Below, in pieces: positions 26,063 through 34,543 of a stretch of DNA of 64,000 bases; position 1 is the first letter of the stretch; each line of letters begins with the position of its first letter. This DNA is from Microbacterium foliorum (lineage in GTDB: Bacteria; Actinomycetota; Actinomycetes; Actinomycetales; Microbacteriaceae). Location: contig NZ_CP031425.1 in NCBI RefSeq assembly GCF_003367705.1, positions 3,038,001-3,102,000 of the forward strand, written 5' to 3'. The position numbers and the translations under genes are program-made. Under the pieces are notes generated by a model. It had not been told where the DNA came from. It saw only the letters and a list, made by a program, of their open reading frames with translations, and did no database searches.

Positions 26063-27288
26063 CGTGCCACGCTCCCTGCATCGATGCCGTTCAGGCGCAG
26101 CATCCCGTGCCAGCGCTCGCGCGCGAGGTCGGGGTTCTCGAGCGCCAGAGAGTCGTTCGCCAGCTCGACGATGCGGCTCAGGTGCGGCAGGCTGCGTGCC
26201 GAGTGCAGGCCGCCGACCATCTGGAAGGCGGGCTGGTGCCCGTTGAGCCACGCGAGGAACGCGACGCCCGTCTTGTAGTAGAAGGTCGGAGTCGCGAACA
26301 CCTGGCGGCTCAGTTCTTCGGTCGGCCCGAGGATCTCGAGGTAGCGTGCGGGGTCTCCGGCATCCAGAGCCTGGATCGCGGCGGACGCCACCGGCGTGAT
26401 CGCCGCGAACGCGCCGAGCAGCGCGTCGGAGTGGCCCTCGCCCTGCCCCACTGTGTCGCCGCCGATCAGCCCGACGTAGTTGAAGTCGTCGCCCGTGAAC
26501 ATGCGCACGCCCTGCGTCGATTCCTGAGAGTGCAGGCGCTCGCGCACCGAGATCTCGGACTCGGCGTTCAGCAGGCTCATCTTCACGCCCGCGACCTTGT
26601 CGGGGTTCTCGGCGATGATGTCGAGCAGCACAGCGGATGCCGCCTGCCAGTCATCCGGAGCGCCACCCTGGCTCGACGACGACGAAGTGAAGTAGCCGGC
26701 GAGCTCGGGGTCGAAGGCCGGGCCGAGCCAGTGCAGCACCACCGGCACCGTGGCGGAGGAGAGCACCTCGCGGTAGACGCGACGGTAGTCGTCGGCGTTC
26801 TCGGCCACCCTGGCGAGGTGGCGAGAGGCCATGAGCACGGGCCCCGCCCCCTGCTCCTCGGTGAAGTGCAGCTGCGCGGTGTAGGCGTCGATGACCTGTT
26901 CGAGCGAGATGTGCGACTCGGCGATGTGGTCGGTGTTGACGCCGACCACGACCGAGCCGCCCTCCTCGCGGGCGACCTCGGCGCTGCGTGCGATGAGCTC
27001 GCGGGTCGCCGCGGCATCCAGTCCCATGTTCCGCTGCGCGGTGTCCATGGCATCGGCGACGCCGAGGCCCCAGGAGTAGACGTTGCGGCGGAACGCGAGC
27101 GTCGAATCCCAGTCGATGTCGGCGGGCCGGCCGGGGGTGTTGTCGGCGTGCACCTTCGGCACGACGTGGGCCGCGGCGTAGGCGACGCGGCTCTGCAGAG
27201 GGGCGGAGGGTCGCGTGTACCCACCGCCCTCGCGCAGCTCGGCATCCGTCACCGCACCCGCGGCGTCGAGGAGTCGGAGAGTGCTCAT
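26059..27288 (-). CDS. DUF993 family protein (aldolase-like)
   Basis: 409 aa. The family regions HVVPKVHADNTPGRPADIDW, VVVGVNTDHIAESHISLEQV, VVLHWLGPAFDPELAGYF and GVRMFTGDDFNYVGLIGGD are visible. DUF993 is related to the dihydrodipicolinate synthase TIM barrel, and its reaction is not characterised. It is always seen with Gfo/Idh dehydrogenase and isomerase genes in actinobacterial sugar clusters as far as I recall, and it lies between those two here. It starts two bases past the oxidoreductase stop. Confidence 0.88.
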   Translation of the reverse strand: MSTLRLLDAAGAVTDAELREGGGYTRPSAPLQSRVAYAAAHVVPKVHADNTPGRPADIDWDSTLAFRRNVYSWGLGVADAMDTAQRNMGLDAAATRELIARSAEVAREEGGSVVVGVNTDHIAESHISLEQVIDAYTAQLHFTEEQGAGPVLMASRHLARVAENADDYRRVYREVLSSATVPVVLHWLGPAFDPELAGYFTSSSSSQGGAPDDWQAASAVLLDIIAENPDKVAGVKMSLLNAESEISVRERLHSQESTQGVRMFTGDDFNYVGLIGGDTVGQGEGHSDALLGAFAAITPVASAAIQALDAGDPARYLEILGPTEELSRQVFATPTFYYKTGVAFLAWLNGHQPAFQMVGGLHSARSLPHLSRIVELANDSLALENPDLARERWHGMLRLNGIDAGSVAR

Positions 27289-27290
27289 GC

Positions 27291-28454
27291 TCAGCCCAGG
27301 GTCAGCGGCGACAGGGCGACCTTGCGGCCCTCGGCGCTGGAGGTCAGGCCGGCCTCGGCGAACTGCACGCCGCGCGCTCCCGAGAGCAGGTCGAAGGGAT
27401 ACTTCGTGCCCTCGACGAACGAGACGAGGTACTCCTCCCACTGCTGACGGAACCCGTTGAGGAACACGTCGTTGGTGGGGATCTCCTGCCAGTCGGCGTC
27501 GTAGTCGTGCGAGTCCTCGAGGTCGGGGTTCCACACGGGCTTCGGCGTGGCGTTGCGGGGCTGGATCCTCGCGCCGAAGAGTCCGACGACCGCGGATCCG
27601 TGGGTGCCGTCGACCTGGAACTCGACGAGCTCGTCGCGGTTGACGCGCACGGTCCAGCTGGAGTTGATCTCGGCGACGATCCCGCCCTCGATCTCGAAGA
27701 TGCCGTAGGCGGCATCTTCGGCGGTGGCGGTGTAGTGCTCGCCGTGCTCGTCCCAGCGGTCCGCGATGTGCACCGCGGCCTGGGCGTACACGCTCTTGAC
27801 CTCGCCGAAGAGGTTCTCGAGCACGTAGTTCCAGTGCGGGAACATGTCGACGATGATGCCGCCGCCGTCTTCGGTGCGGTAGTTCCAGCTCGGGCGCTGC
27901 GCGGGCTGCCAGTCGCCCTCGAACACCCAGTAGCCGAACTCGCCGCGCACAGACAGGATGCGTCCGAAGAAACCGGAGTCGATGAGGCGCTTGAGCTTCT
28001 GCAGACCCGGGAGGTAGAGCTTGTCGTGCACGACGCCGGTCTTGACGCCGGCGGCATCCGCGAGGCGCGCGAGCTCGAGGGCCTCGTCGAGCGACTCGGC
28101 CGTGGGCTTCTCGGTGTAGATCGCCTTGCCTGCCGCGATCGCCTTGCGCAGCGCCGACGCGCGCGCTTTCGTCACGAGGAAGTCGGCGTAGATCTCCCAC
28201 TTCGGATCGGCCAGCGCTGCGTCGAGGTCGGTCGTGTAGTCCTCGATGCCGTGCTTCGCGGCGAGCTCGGCGAGCTTCGCCTCGTTGCGGCCGACGAGGA
28301 TCGGCTTCACCGTGATGCGGGATCCGTCGGGCAGCTCGATGCCGCCCCCGTCACGGATCGCGAGGATCGACCGCACCAGGTGCTGCCGGTAGCCCATGCG
28401 CCCGGAGACGCCGTTCATGATGATCCCGATCTCGCGGGTCGTCGCCTGTGACAT
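27291..28454 (-). CDS. Gfo/Idh/MocA family oxidoreductase
   Basis: 387 aa. The N-terminal Rossmann part (IGIIMNGVSGRMGYRQHLVR) includes the family's glycine motif. The EKPTAESLDEALELA segment carries the E-K-P motif with the catalytic lysine. The second domain has HDKLYLPGLQKLKRLIDSG and GGIIVDMFPHWNYVLE. These enzymes oxidise or reduce sugars with NAD(P). It is the first gene of the unit with DUF993 and the isomerase, and it is preceded by two LacI-type operator-like sites. The start at 28454 gives the expected N-terminus. Confidence 0.92.
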   Translation of the reverse strand: MSQATTREIGIIMNGVSGRMGYRQHLVRSILAIRDGGGIELPDGSRITVKPILVGRNEAKLAELAAKHGIEDYTTDLDAALADPKWEIYADFLVTKARASALRKAIAAGKAIYTEKPTAESLDEALELARLADAAGVKTGVVHDKLYLPGLQKLKRLIDSGFFGRILSVRGEFGYWVFEGDWQPAQRPSWNYRTEDGGGIIVDMFPHWNYVLENLFGEVKSVYAQAAVHIADRWDEHGEHYTATAEDAAYGIFEIEGGIVAEINSSWTVRVNRDELVEFQVDGTHGSAVVGLFGARIQPRNATPKPVWNPDLEDSHDYDADWQEIPTNDVFLNGFRQQWEEYLVSFVEGTKYPFDLLSGARGVQFAEAGLTSSAEGRKVALSPLTLG

Positions 28455-28523
28455 TGCTGATCCGTTCTCTTCTTTCAGATCCCGCGTCTTCTGCGGGGAG
28501 ATTCGTGTGGGCGATACTGAGCG

Positions 28524-28591
28524 GGTAAGCGCTTTCCGACAGCATGCCATGCCGGGGGGCGGGATGCAAGAAGACGCGGAAAACGCTCTCC
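28524..28591. promoter_or_regulatory. Two LacI-type operator-like sites before the oxidoreductase gene
   Basis: GGTAAGCGCTTTCC (28524-28537) holds the AAGCGCTT core typical of LacI-family operators. GGAAAACGCTCTCC (28578-28591) is a weaker second copy 54 bases away. Two sites at that spacing suit repressor looping. The LacI gene at 23003-24061 is the obvious candidate regulator. Confidence 0.65.
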
Positions 28592-28599
28592 TGGGGGTG

Positions 28600-28690
28600 C
28601 GGCGTGCGTGGTGGGCGCGTGGTGGGTGCGTGGTGGGTGCGTGGTGGGTGCCCGGCGGGTGCCCGGTGGGTGCGTGGTGGGTGCCCGTAC
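28600..28690. repeat. GTGGTGGGTGC tandem repeat
   Basis: About seven imperfect 10-11 base units (GTGGTGGGTGC, CCCGGTGGGTG) lead into repeat cluster 5. Confidence 0.85.
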
Positions 28691-28692
28691 CG

Positions 28693-29098
28693 GTGCGGGG
28701 TCGAAAACGCATCCGAATCGCCCGATACGGGTGCGAAAGTGACCCCGCACCGACCGAGGGCTGCGAAAGTGACCCCGCACCGACCGAGGGGGGTGGCGCG
28801 GGTGCGAAAGTGACCCCGCACCGCGGGCGGCTGCGAAACTGACCCCGTACCCGTGCGGGGTCGAAAACGCATCCGAGTCGCCCGATATGGGTGCGAAACT
28901 GACCCCGCACCGCGGGCGGCTGCGAAAGTGACCCCGTACCGGTGCGGGGTCGAAAACGCATCCGAATCGCCCGATACGGGTGCGAAACTGACCCCGCACC
29001 GGCGGAGGGGTGCGAAAGTGACCCCGCACCGCGGGCGGGGGTGGGGCGGATGCCGAATCGACCCCGCACCGGCCGGCGGATGCCGAAGTGACCCCGAC
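28693..29098. repeat. Repeat cluster 5 (anchor-pentamer-anchor palindromes), about 13 copies
   Basis: Three nearly identical hairpins begin at about 28693, 28853 and 28941. Each runs GTGCGGGGTC, GAAAA, CGCATCC, a loop (GAATCGCCCGATAC with single changes), GGGTGCG, a pentamer and GACCCCGCAC. Reverse single copies fill the gaps. The cluster lies between two minus-strand genes, 5' of the oxidoreductase and 3' of the acetyltransferase fusion. No gene is supported in 28455-29114. Confidence 0.92.
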
Positions 29099-29114
29099 TG
29101 CGGGCCGTCGGCGC

Positions 29115-30974
29115 TCATACGGCCCCGAGGGATACGGCCCCGAAGGCCGCGGACCCGAGGGACACGGCCCCGAGGTCCGCGGCCGGTTCCGGACGGTGCA
29201 CGCCCCTCGGCTGGTAGCCGAGTTCGCCTGCGATCCCGAGGATGTCCGCGAGATACCAGACGATCGCGAGCCACATCTCGGTGCCCTGCAGGCCCGGCTC
29301 CGTCTCTGCGAGACCGCGGGTCGCCGCAGACGACTCACGGAAGCCGAAGCCCTCCCCCGGCCCCCACGCCTCGAGCGCGCCGGACAGCAGGCGCGCTGCG
29401 AGGCTCTGCACCTCGGCCGAGCGGTGACCCGTGCCGCGGGTCAGCCACAGCGGGTGCGCCACGTCGAGCACGTTGCACGCGTTGCGCATGCCCGGCGCGA
29501 ACCAGCGAGGGTCTTCGGCATGCCTGAGCACAGTGTCGATCACCCGCTCAGGGTGCGGCAACGGCACCCCGAACTGCGCGAAGGTGCCTCGCGAGGCCCG
29601 GTAGAAACCGTTCACGACAGGCAGGAGCCCCCGGTCCGGCGTGGGGGAACCCCACATGCCCGTATCCGGGTCCGCGTTCAGCAGCAGCCAGCCGAACAGC
29701 GCCTCCACCACCCCGTCGGGGACCGGGATGCCGGCCTTTCCGGTCCACAGCAGTGCCGTGCCGAAGCCGTCGATGTGGTGCCCTGCGGTCCAGGCATCCG
29801 ATGCCCAGGGCAGGCGCCGGCAGAACGCCACGACGCTGTCGGGTGTGGCCTGGGTCACCCAGGTGAGCGCTGCGGGGAACCTCGATCCGAGCAGATCGAG
29901 GCCGTACCCCGTACTCAGCACGTGATAGGCCGCATCACCGTCGGAGAAGTCGACCCCAGATCTCTGGCGCCCGTCAGCGTCGAGAGGCGCGACGGCACCG
30001 GTCGACGGGTTCTGCCAGGCATGCAGACGCCGGATCTGCTCGTCGACGGAGAGCTGCGGCGGTGCGGCGCCCGTCAGCAGATCGGCGATCTCGACGGCAT
30101 CTGCCTGCGCCCTGATGGTCGCAGCGGCGCCGGGGCGATCGATGAACAGCCCGTCCTCGTCACTCCACGATCGGGCCAGCAGCGAGGCCGCATCCGCGCG
30201 CGCCCGGACTCCGAACCGAGCCAGCCGCTCGCCGAGGCCGCCCACGCCATCCGCGGCTCCCGGGCCGCCCGCGGCTCCCGGGCCGCCCGCGGCTCCGACT
30301 CCATCCACGACACCCCGGCCACCCCCGACCGTCGCGGCGTGTCCCGCATCCTCCGAGACCTCGAGCGCAGGCCCGGCACCGGCGCCCGGCGAGGACGCAG
30401 CACCGACCGGTTCGACGCGCCAGCGCAGGAAGCGCGCGGGGTTTCCTGCGACGATCGCGCCTGCCGGCACGTCCTTGGTGACCACGGCGCCCGCCGCGAT
30501 GACCGCGTGCGAGCCGACGCAGACCCCGTCGAGGATCACGGCGTGCGACCCGATCCACACGTCATCGCCGACCACGATGCCCCTGCAGGTCAGCGGCTGC
30601 CGGAACACGGGCGTGCCGGGCTCCATCGAGTGGTTGAATCCCAGGATCGAGGTGTGCGCGCCGATGCGGACGGCATCGCCGAGAGTCACCCTCCCGCGGA
30701 TGACGGTGTACGGGTTGATGCTGCAGTCGGCGCCCGCCGCGAGCTCACCCGACAGGTACGCCCCGGCAGCGATGTACGTGCGATCGCCGAGCCGAAGCAC
30801 GTCGTGGTCGACCGACGCGAGGTGCGAGATGAAGCACCGTTCACCGAGCCGGCGCTCGGGGTACCCCTCGGTGAGCACGCGCTGACGCTCGAGCTGCTCC
30901 TCGCGCTGGGACCGGTCGGCATCGCGCCAGAAGTCCCAGGGCGAGAACTCCCGCGGATCGACGGCCTCGCTCAT
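29115..30974 (-). CDS. Hexapeptide acetyltransferase fused to an alpha/alpha-barrel-like domain
   Basis: 619 aa. Residues about 40-185 are a left-handed beta-helix acyltransferase of the maltose/galactoside O-acetyltransferase type: ISHLASVDHDVLRLGDRTYI, GFNHSMEPG with the likely catalytic H115, GDDVWIGSHAVILDGVCVGS and AIVAGNPARFLRW. A Gly/Ala/Pro linker (about 191-245) leads to about 350 residues rich in helices with WQNPSTGAVAPL, DAWTAGHHIDGFGTAL and NADPDTGMWGSP, resembling an alpha/alpha-barrel. The last 18 residues (AVSLGSAAFGAVSLGAV) derive from a DNA repeat. It overlaps the dehydrogenase gene by four bases. The role may be sugar O-acetylation coupled to glycan processing, which is uncertain. 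Confidence 0.8.
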   Translation of the reverse strand: MSEAVDPREFSPWDFWRDADRSQREEQLERQRVLTEGYPERRLGERCFISHLASVDHDVLRLGDRTYIAAGAYLSGELAAGADCSINPYTVIRGRVTLGDAVRIGAHTSILGFNHSMEPGTPVFRQPLTCRGIVVGDDVWIGSHAVILDGVCVGSHAVIAAGAVVTKDVPAGAIVAGNPARFLRWRVEPVGAASSPGAGAGPALEVSEDAGHAATVGGGRGVVDGVGAAGGPGAAGGPGAADGVGGLGERLARFGVRARADAASLLARSWSDEDGLFIDRPGAAATIRAQADAVEIADLLTGAAPPQLSVDEQIRRLHAWQNPSTGAVAPLDADGRQRSGVDFSDGDAAYHVLSTGYGLDLLGSRFPAALTWVTQATPDSVVAFCRRLPWASDAWTAGHHIDGFGTALLWTGKAGIPVPDGVVEALFGWLLLNADPDTGMWGSPTPDRGLLPVVNGFYRASRGTFAQFGVPLPHPERVIDTVLRHAEDPRWFAPGMRNACNVLDVAHPLWLTRGTGHRSAEVQSLAARLLSGALEAWGPGEGFGFRESSAATRGLAETEPGLQGTEMWLAIVWYLADILGIAGELGYQPRGVHRPEPAADLGAVSLGSAAFGAVSLGAV

Positions 30975-31945
30975 GCGCTCAGCTCCATGTCCACTCGCGT
31001 GATCACCTGTGACGGCACACCGCCATGCAACAGCGCCTCGACGTCGTCGAGGGCCGAATCGGCGAGCCGCCGAGCCTCGGTCCCCATGGAGCCGGCGATG
31101 TGCGGGGTGAGCGCGACGTTCGGCAGCCCGCGCAGCGCCGAATCGAACGGCAGCGGATCGGGTTCGGTGACGTCGAGCACGGCATCCAGTCGTCCCGACC
31201 CGCACTCGGCGAGCAGCGCCTCGTGATCGAGGATCCAGCCGCGTGCGGTGTTGATGATCGTGGCGCCGTCACGGAGCGCCGCCAGCTCCGCCGCGCCGAT
31301 CATGTGCCGGGTCTCGGGCAGCGCGGGTGCGTGCAACGACAGAACGTCCACCTGTCCGAGCATCTCGCCGAGGGGCAGCAGTTCCGCCCCGGCGGCGGCC
31401 ACGGTCTGCGGCGAGACGAAGGGGTCGGCGACGAGGATGCGGATGTCGTCGAGCTGCCCCAGCATCCGCACCACCCTGCGTCCGATCCTCGAGAAGCCGA
31501 CGACGCCGACGGTCCGGCCGACGCTGCCGTACCGCGTGGAGCCCACCAGATCACGCCACTCGAGCACCGTGGACGGCGAGCGCATGTGCACGAAGGCGCG
31601 CTTGAAGGCGAGGATGATCGCGGCGAAGGTGTACTCGGCGACCGGCACCGCGTTGGCGTCGGCTGCCGAGGTCACGGTGATGTCGCGGCGCCACAGATCG
31701 TCGGAGACGAGCTGCTGCACGCTGCCCGCGGCATGCACCACGGCGCGCAGTCGCGGCATCCGGTCGAGGAGCTCCGCGTCGAGACGCGGGGCACCCCACG
31801 AGGTGAGCAGGATCTCGGTGTCGCTGAGATCGCCCTCGTCGATCGCGAGCCGGGGCGATGTCGCCAGTGCCCGCAGTCGCGTGAGGCGCGCGTCGTCGAA
31901 GAGCAGATCGAAGACGTCGGGACTCATCGCCGTGCGGACCGTCAC
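30971..31945 (-). CDS. D-2-hydroxyacid dehydrogenase
   Basis: 324 aa from a GTG coupled to the upstream stop (GTGA); an ATG at 31927 is the alternative. NAD-binding GVVGFSRIGRRVVRML lies mid-protein. The catalytic set is present: Arg in INTARGWILDHEAL, Glu in LDVTEPDPLPF and His in LTPHIAGSMGTEA. The glycine motif reads GFSRIG, with Ser in place of the second Gly. Such enzymes reduce 2-keto acids or oxidise D-2-hydroxy acids. In this cluster a sugar-acid intermediate is the likely substrate. Confidence 0.88.
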   Translation of the reverse strand: MTVRTAMSPDVFDLLFDDARLTRLRALATSPRLAIDEGDLSDTEILLTSWGAPRLDAELLDRMPRLRAVVHAAGSVQQLVSDDLWRRDITVTSAADANAVPVAEYTFAAIILAFKRAFVHMRSPSTVLEWRDLVGSTRYGSVGRTVGVVGFSRIGRRVVRMLGQLDDIRILVADPFVSPQTVAAAGAELLPLGEMLGQVDVLSLHAPALPETRHMIGAAELAALRDGATIINTARGWILDHEALLAECGSGRLDAVLDVTEPDPLPFDSALRGLPNVALTPHIAGSMGTEARRLADSALDDVEALLHGGVPSQVITRVDMELSA

Positions 31946-32628
31946 GCGCGCACTCCTTCGACGTCGAGCACCGCTTCGATGTCGAGCACGGGGCGGAGAG
32001 TGAACCGACTGTTCGCCCACGCCACATACAGCGCAGGCGCGCAGGTCAGACCGATCGCGATCGCGGGCATGGTGGTGAAGAGTCCGATCTGCACGCCGAG
32101 CACGGCGAGGGAGAGCGCCGTGAGATACCACCGCCGCACGCAGAGGTACAGCACGGCTCTGACGATGTCGCGCATCCGCGCACCGGGCGCCTCTGCCAGA
32201 GCGACGAGCGCCACCAGGGCGGTGGCCACCGCGATCACCGTGAGCAGCGCCAGCACCGGCACGATCATGACGGATGCCGCCGATTCCGAGACGGCTCGCA
32301 CATCGACGAGCAGCACGACGACGGATGCCGTGGCCGCCGCGCCGATCAGCATGGCCTTGCGGGCCGTCGCCTTCCAGCCGCGGAGGAAGGAGCGCACCAC
32401 CTGCGGTTCGCCGCGGCCGTGCTCACGGAATGCGGTGAACGCTCCGGTCAGCGCCGGCGCGGCCAGCGGTGCCGCGAGCGTCAGGAGCGGCCACGACAGT
32501 GCAGGGTCGGTGGTGATCAGCAGCACCACGAGCGGGGAGGCCGTGACGAGCACGAGGAAGTTCACCATCAGGCCCAGGTAGACGACTCCGAGGATCGAGG
32601 CCCACGCGTCGTGCGAGATGCGCTTCAT
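31942..32628 (-). CDS. DUF624 (YesL-like) membrane protein
   Basis: 228 aa with five or six membrane segments, beginning AWASILGVVYLGLMVNFLVL and including PLLTLAAPLAAPALTGAFTA. This matches YesL-like DUF624 proteins. In Bacillus, yesL lies in the rhamnogalacturonan operon, and family members nearly always sit beside MalFG-type sugar permeases, as here. Function is unproven; it may assist the transporter. It starts three bases after the permease stop. Confidence 0.85.
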   Translation of the reverse strand: MKRISHDAWASILGVVYLGLMVNFLVLVTASPLVVLLITTDPALSWPLLTLAAPLAAPALTGAFTAFREHGRGEPQVVRSFLRGWKATARKAMLIGAAATASVVVLLVDVRAVSESAASVMIVPVLALLTVIAVATALVALVALAEAPGARMRDIVRAVLYLCVRRWYLTALSLAVLGVQIGLFTTMPAIAIGLTCAPALYVAWANSRFTLRPVLDIEAVLDVEGVRA

Positions 32629-32631
32629 CGC

Positions 32632-33537
32632 TCAGCCCTTCAGTCCGCTGGTGGCGATGCCCTCGACGAAGTACTTCTGCCCGAGCAGGAAGATGATCGC
32701 GATGGGGAGCACCGAGATCGTGAGTCCGGCGAACAGCAGTGCGTAGTTCGTGTCGAAGAGGTTCGAGACGAAGCTCTTGAGGCCGAGCTGGATCGTCCAC
32801 AGGTCGGGGTTTCGCAGGTAGATCAGCGGACCGAGGTAGTCGTTCCAGGTGTTCACGAATGTGAGCAGGGTGAGGCTGGCGATGGCGGGGATCGACAGCG
32901 GCAGCATGATGCGGCGCCAGATGGCGTACTCGCTGAGACCGTCGAGCCGCGCGGCCTCGCTGAGCTCCTCGGGGATCGTCTCGTAGTACTGCTTCATGAG
33001 GAACACGCCGAAGGCACCGAAGGCCTGGAGCAGGATGATCGACCAGAGCGTGTTCGACACCTTCAGATTCGACAGCAGGATGAACTGCGGGATCATGTAC
33101 GACTGCCACGGCACCGCGATCGTGCCGATGTAGACGAGGAACAGGATGTCGCGACCGGCGAACTTCATCCGCGCGAAGCCATAGGCGGCGAACGACCCGG
33201 TGAGCACCTGCAGGAACGTCACGCTGACGGCCAGGAACAGGGTGTTGCGGATCCAGACGAGCATGTTCGACTTCGTCCAGATGTCGATGTAGTTCTGCCA
33301 CACGAACGTCTCCGGCACCCAGACGACGGGCACTGAGAACACCTCGTTGGCGTTCTTCAGCGAGCTCATGACCATCCAGAAGAACGGCGCGAGGAGGCCG
33401 ATCGCCGCGATGATCAGCGCGATGTAGCCGAGGGTGCGACCGATCGTGAGCCGGGATCGGGTACGTCCGACGGGAGCGGGGGCGCTGAGCTTGCGCAGCG
33501 TGCCTCCGGTGACGAGGACCTGGGTCTCGGTCATCAT
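32632..33537 (-). CDS. Carbohydrate ABC transporter permease (MalG type)
   Basis: 301 aa, six membrane helices. The EAA loop that docks the ATPase is EELSEAARLDGLSEYAIWRR. Typical CUT1 features are the N-terminal APFFWMVMSSLKNANEVF and the late TFVNTWNDYLGPLIYL. The first ATG (33537) overlaps the upstream permease by four bases; a second ATG follows directly. No ATPase gene is in the cluster, so a shared MsmK-like ATPase elsewhere is expected. Confidence 0.93.
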   Translation of the reverse strand: MMTETQVLVTGGTLRKLSAPAPVGRTRSRLTIGRTLGYIALIIAAIGLLAPFFWMVMSSLKNANEVFSVPVVWVPETFVWQNYIDIWTKSNMLVWIRNTLFLAVSVTFLQVLTGSFAAYGFARMKFAGRDILFLVYIGTIAVPWQSYMIPQFILLSNLKVSNTLWSIILLQAFGAFGVFLMKQYYETIPEELSEAARLDGLSEYAIWRRIMLPLSIPAIASLTLLTFVNTWNDYLGPLIYLRNPDLWTIQLGLKSFVSNLFDTNYALLFAGLTISVLPIAIIFLLGQKYFVEGIATSGLKG

Positions 33538-34472
33538 GCGCTCCGCTTCTTGTTCCAGAGGAACTGGCCGATGGTCACGAGGATGCAGAGGAAGAACAGC
33601 GCGACGGCTGCGGCCGAGGCGTAGCCGAACTGCGACTCCTCGAAACCCTTCTTGTAGATGAACTGCGACAGCACGAGGGTCGACTGTCCGGGTCCCCCGT
33701 CTGTCATGACGAGGATCAGGTCGAAGATCTTGAACGAGTTGATGGTGAGCATCACCGTGACGAAGAACATCGTGGGTCGAAGCGAGGGGATCGTGATGTT
33801 GACGAAGCGCTGCCAGACGCCGGCGCCGTCGACGCGTGCCGCTTCGTGCAGCTCACGCGGCACGGTCTGGAGCCCTGCGAGGAAGAGGATCATGTAGTAG
33901 CCCATGTCACGCCACGTGCTCACGATCACGACGGCGGGAATCGCCCACTCGGATGACGTGAGCCACCCTGGGGGCGCGGAGATGCCGATCGCTCTGAGCA
34001 CCTCGTTGATGGGGCCGTAGTCGGGGCTGAAGAGCAGGTTCCACACCACCGCGATCGCGACGATCGACGTGATGTAGGGGAAGAATGCCGCGGTGCGGAA
34101 GAACGCGACGCCGCGGAGCTTGTTGTTGAGCAGCAGCGCCAGACCCAGCGAGACGACGATCGTCAGCGGGATGTGCAGTACCGAGTAGTAGATGGTGTTC
34201 CAGAACGCGATATGGAAGCTGCCGTCGCCGAGCAGGCGCTGGAAGTTCGCGAATCCCACCCAATCGGCCTTGCCGAAGACGTTCCAGTTCGTGAACGCCA
34301 TGTAGAAGAGGATCAGCACCGGAAGAAGGGTCAGGAACCCGAATCCGAGGAAGTTCGGCAGGATGAAGCTCCAGCCGATCAGGGCGTTGCGGCGACGCAG
34401 TGCCGAACGGCGGCGGGTCGGCGGCGCCTGCGGCGGCGCTTCGCTCTGGCGCGGGGCCTCTGTCGTGGTCAT
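33534..34472 (-). CDS. Carbohydrate ABC transporter permease (MalF type)
   Basis: 312 aa, six membrane helices after a cytoplasmic N-terminus with RRRSALRRRNA. The first helix region reads GWSFILPNFLGFGFLTLLPV, and the EAA loop is ELHEAARVDGAGVWQRFVNI. It pairs with the MalG-type permease downstream and the solute-binding protein upstream to form a CUT1 importer for an oligosaccharide. Confidence 0.93.
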   Translation of the reverse strand: MTTTEAPRQSEAPPQAPPTRRRSALRRRNALIGWSFILPNFLGFGFLTLLPVLILFYMAFTNWNVFGKADWVGFANFQRLLGDGSFHIAFWNTIYYSVLHIPLTIVVSLGLALLLNNKLRGVAFFRTAAFFPYITSIVAIAVVWNLLFSPDYGPINEVLRAIGISAPPGWLTSSEWAIPAVVIVSTWRDMGYYMILFLAGLQTVPRELHEAARVDGAGVWQRFVNITIPSLRPTMFFVTVMLTINSFKIFDLILVMTDGGPGQSTLVLSQFIYKKGFEESQFGYASAAAVALFFLCILVTIGQFLWNKKRSA

Positions 34473-34543
34473 GTCTCTCGTCTCCTGGATGCTGCGCGAG
34501 GTCGGTGTCGGGGGCCGGCCGGGGCGGCCGGCCCCCGAGTGGG

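Noticed and set aside
28600..28690. Small gene in the GTGGTGGGTGC stretch
   Set aside because: A short open frame exists but codes only W/G/V/C repeats and lies in a tandem repeat.
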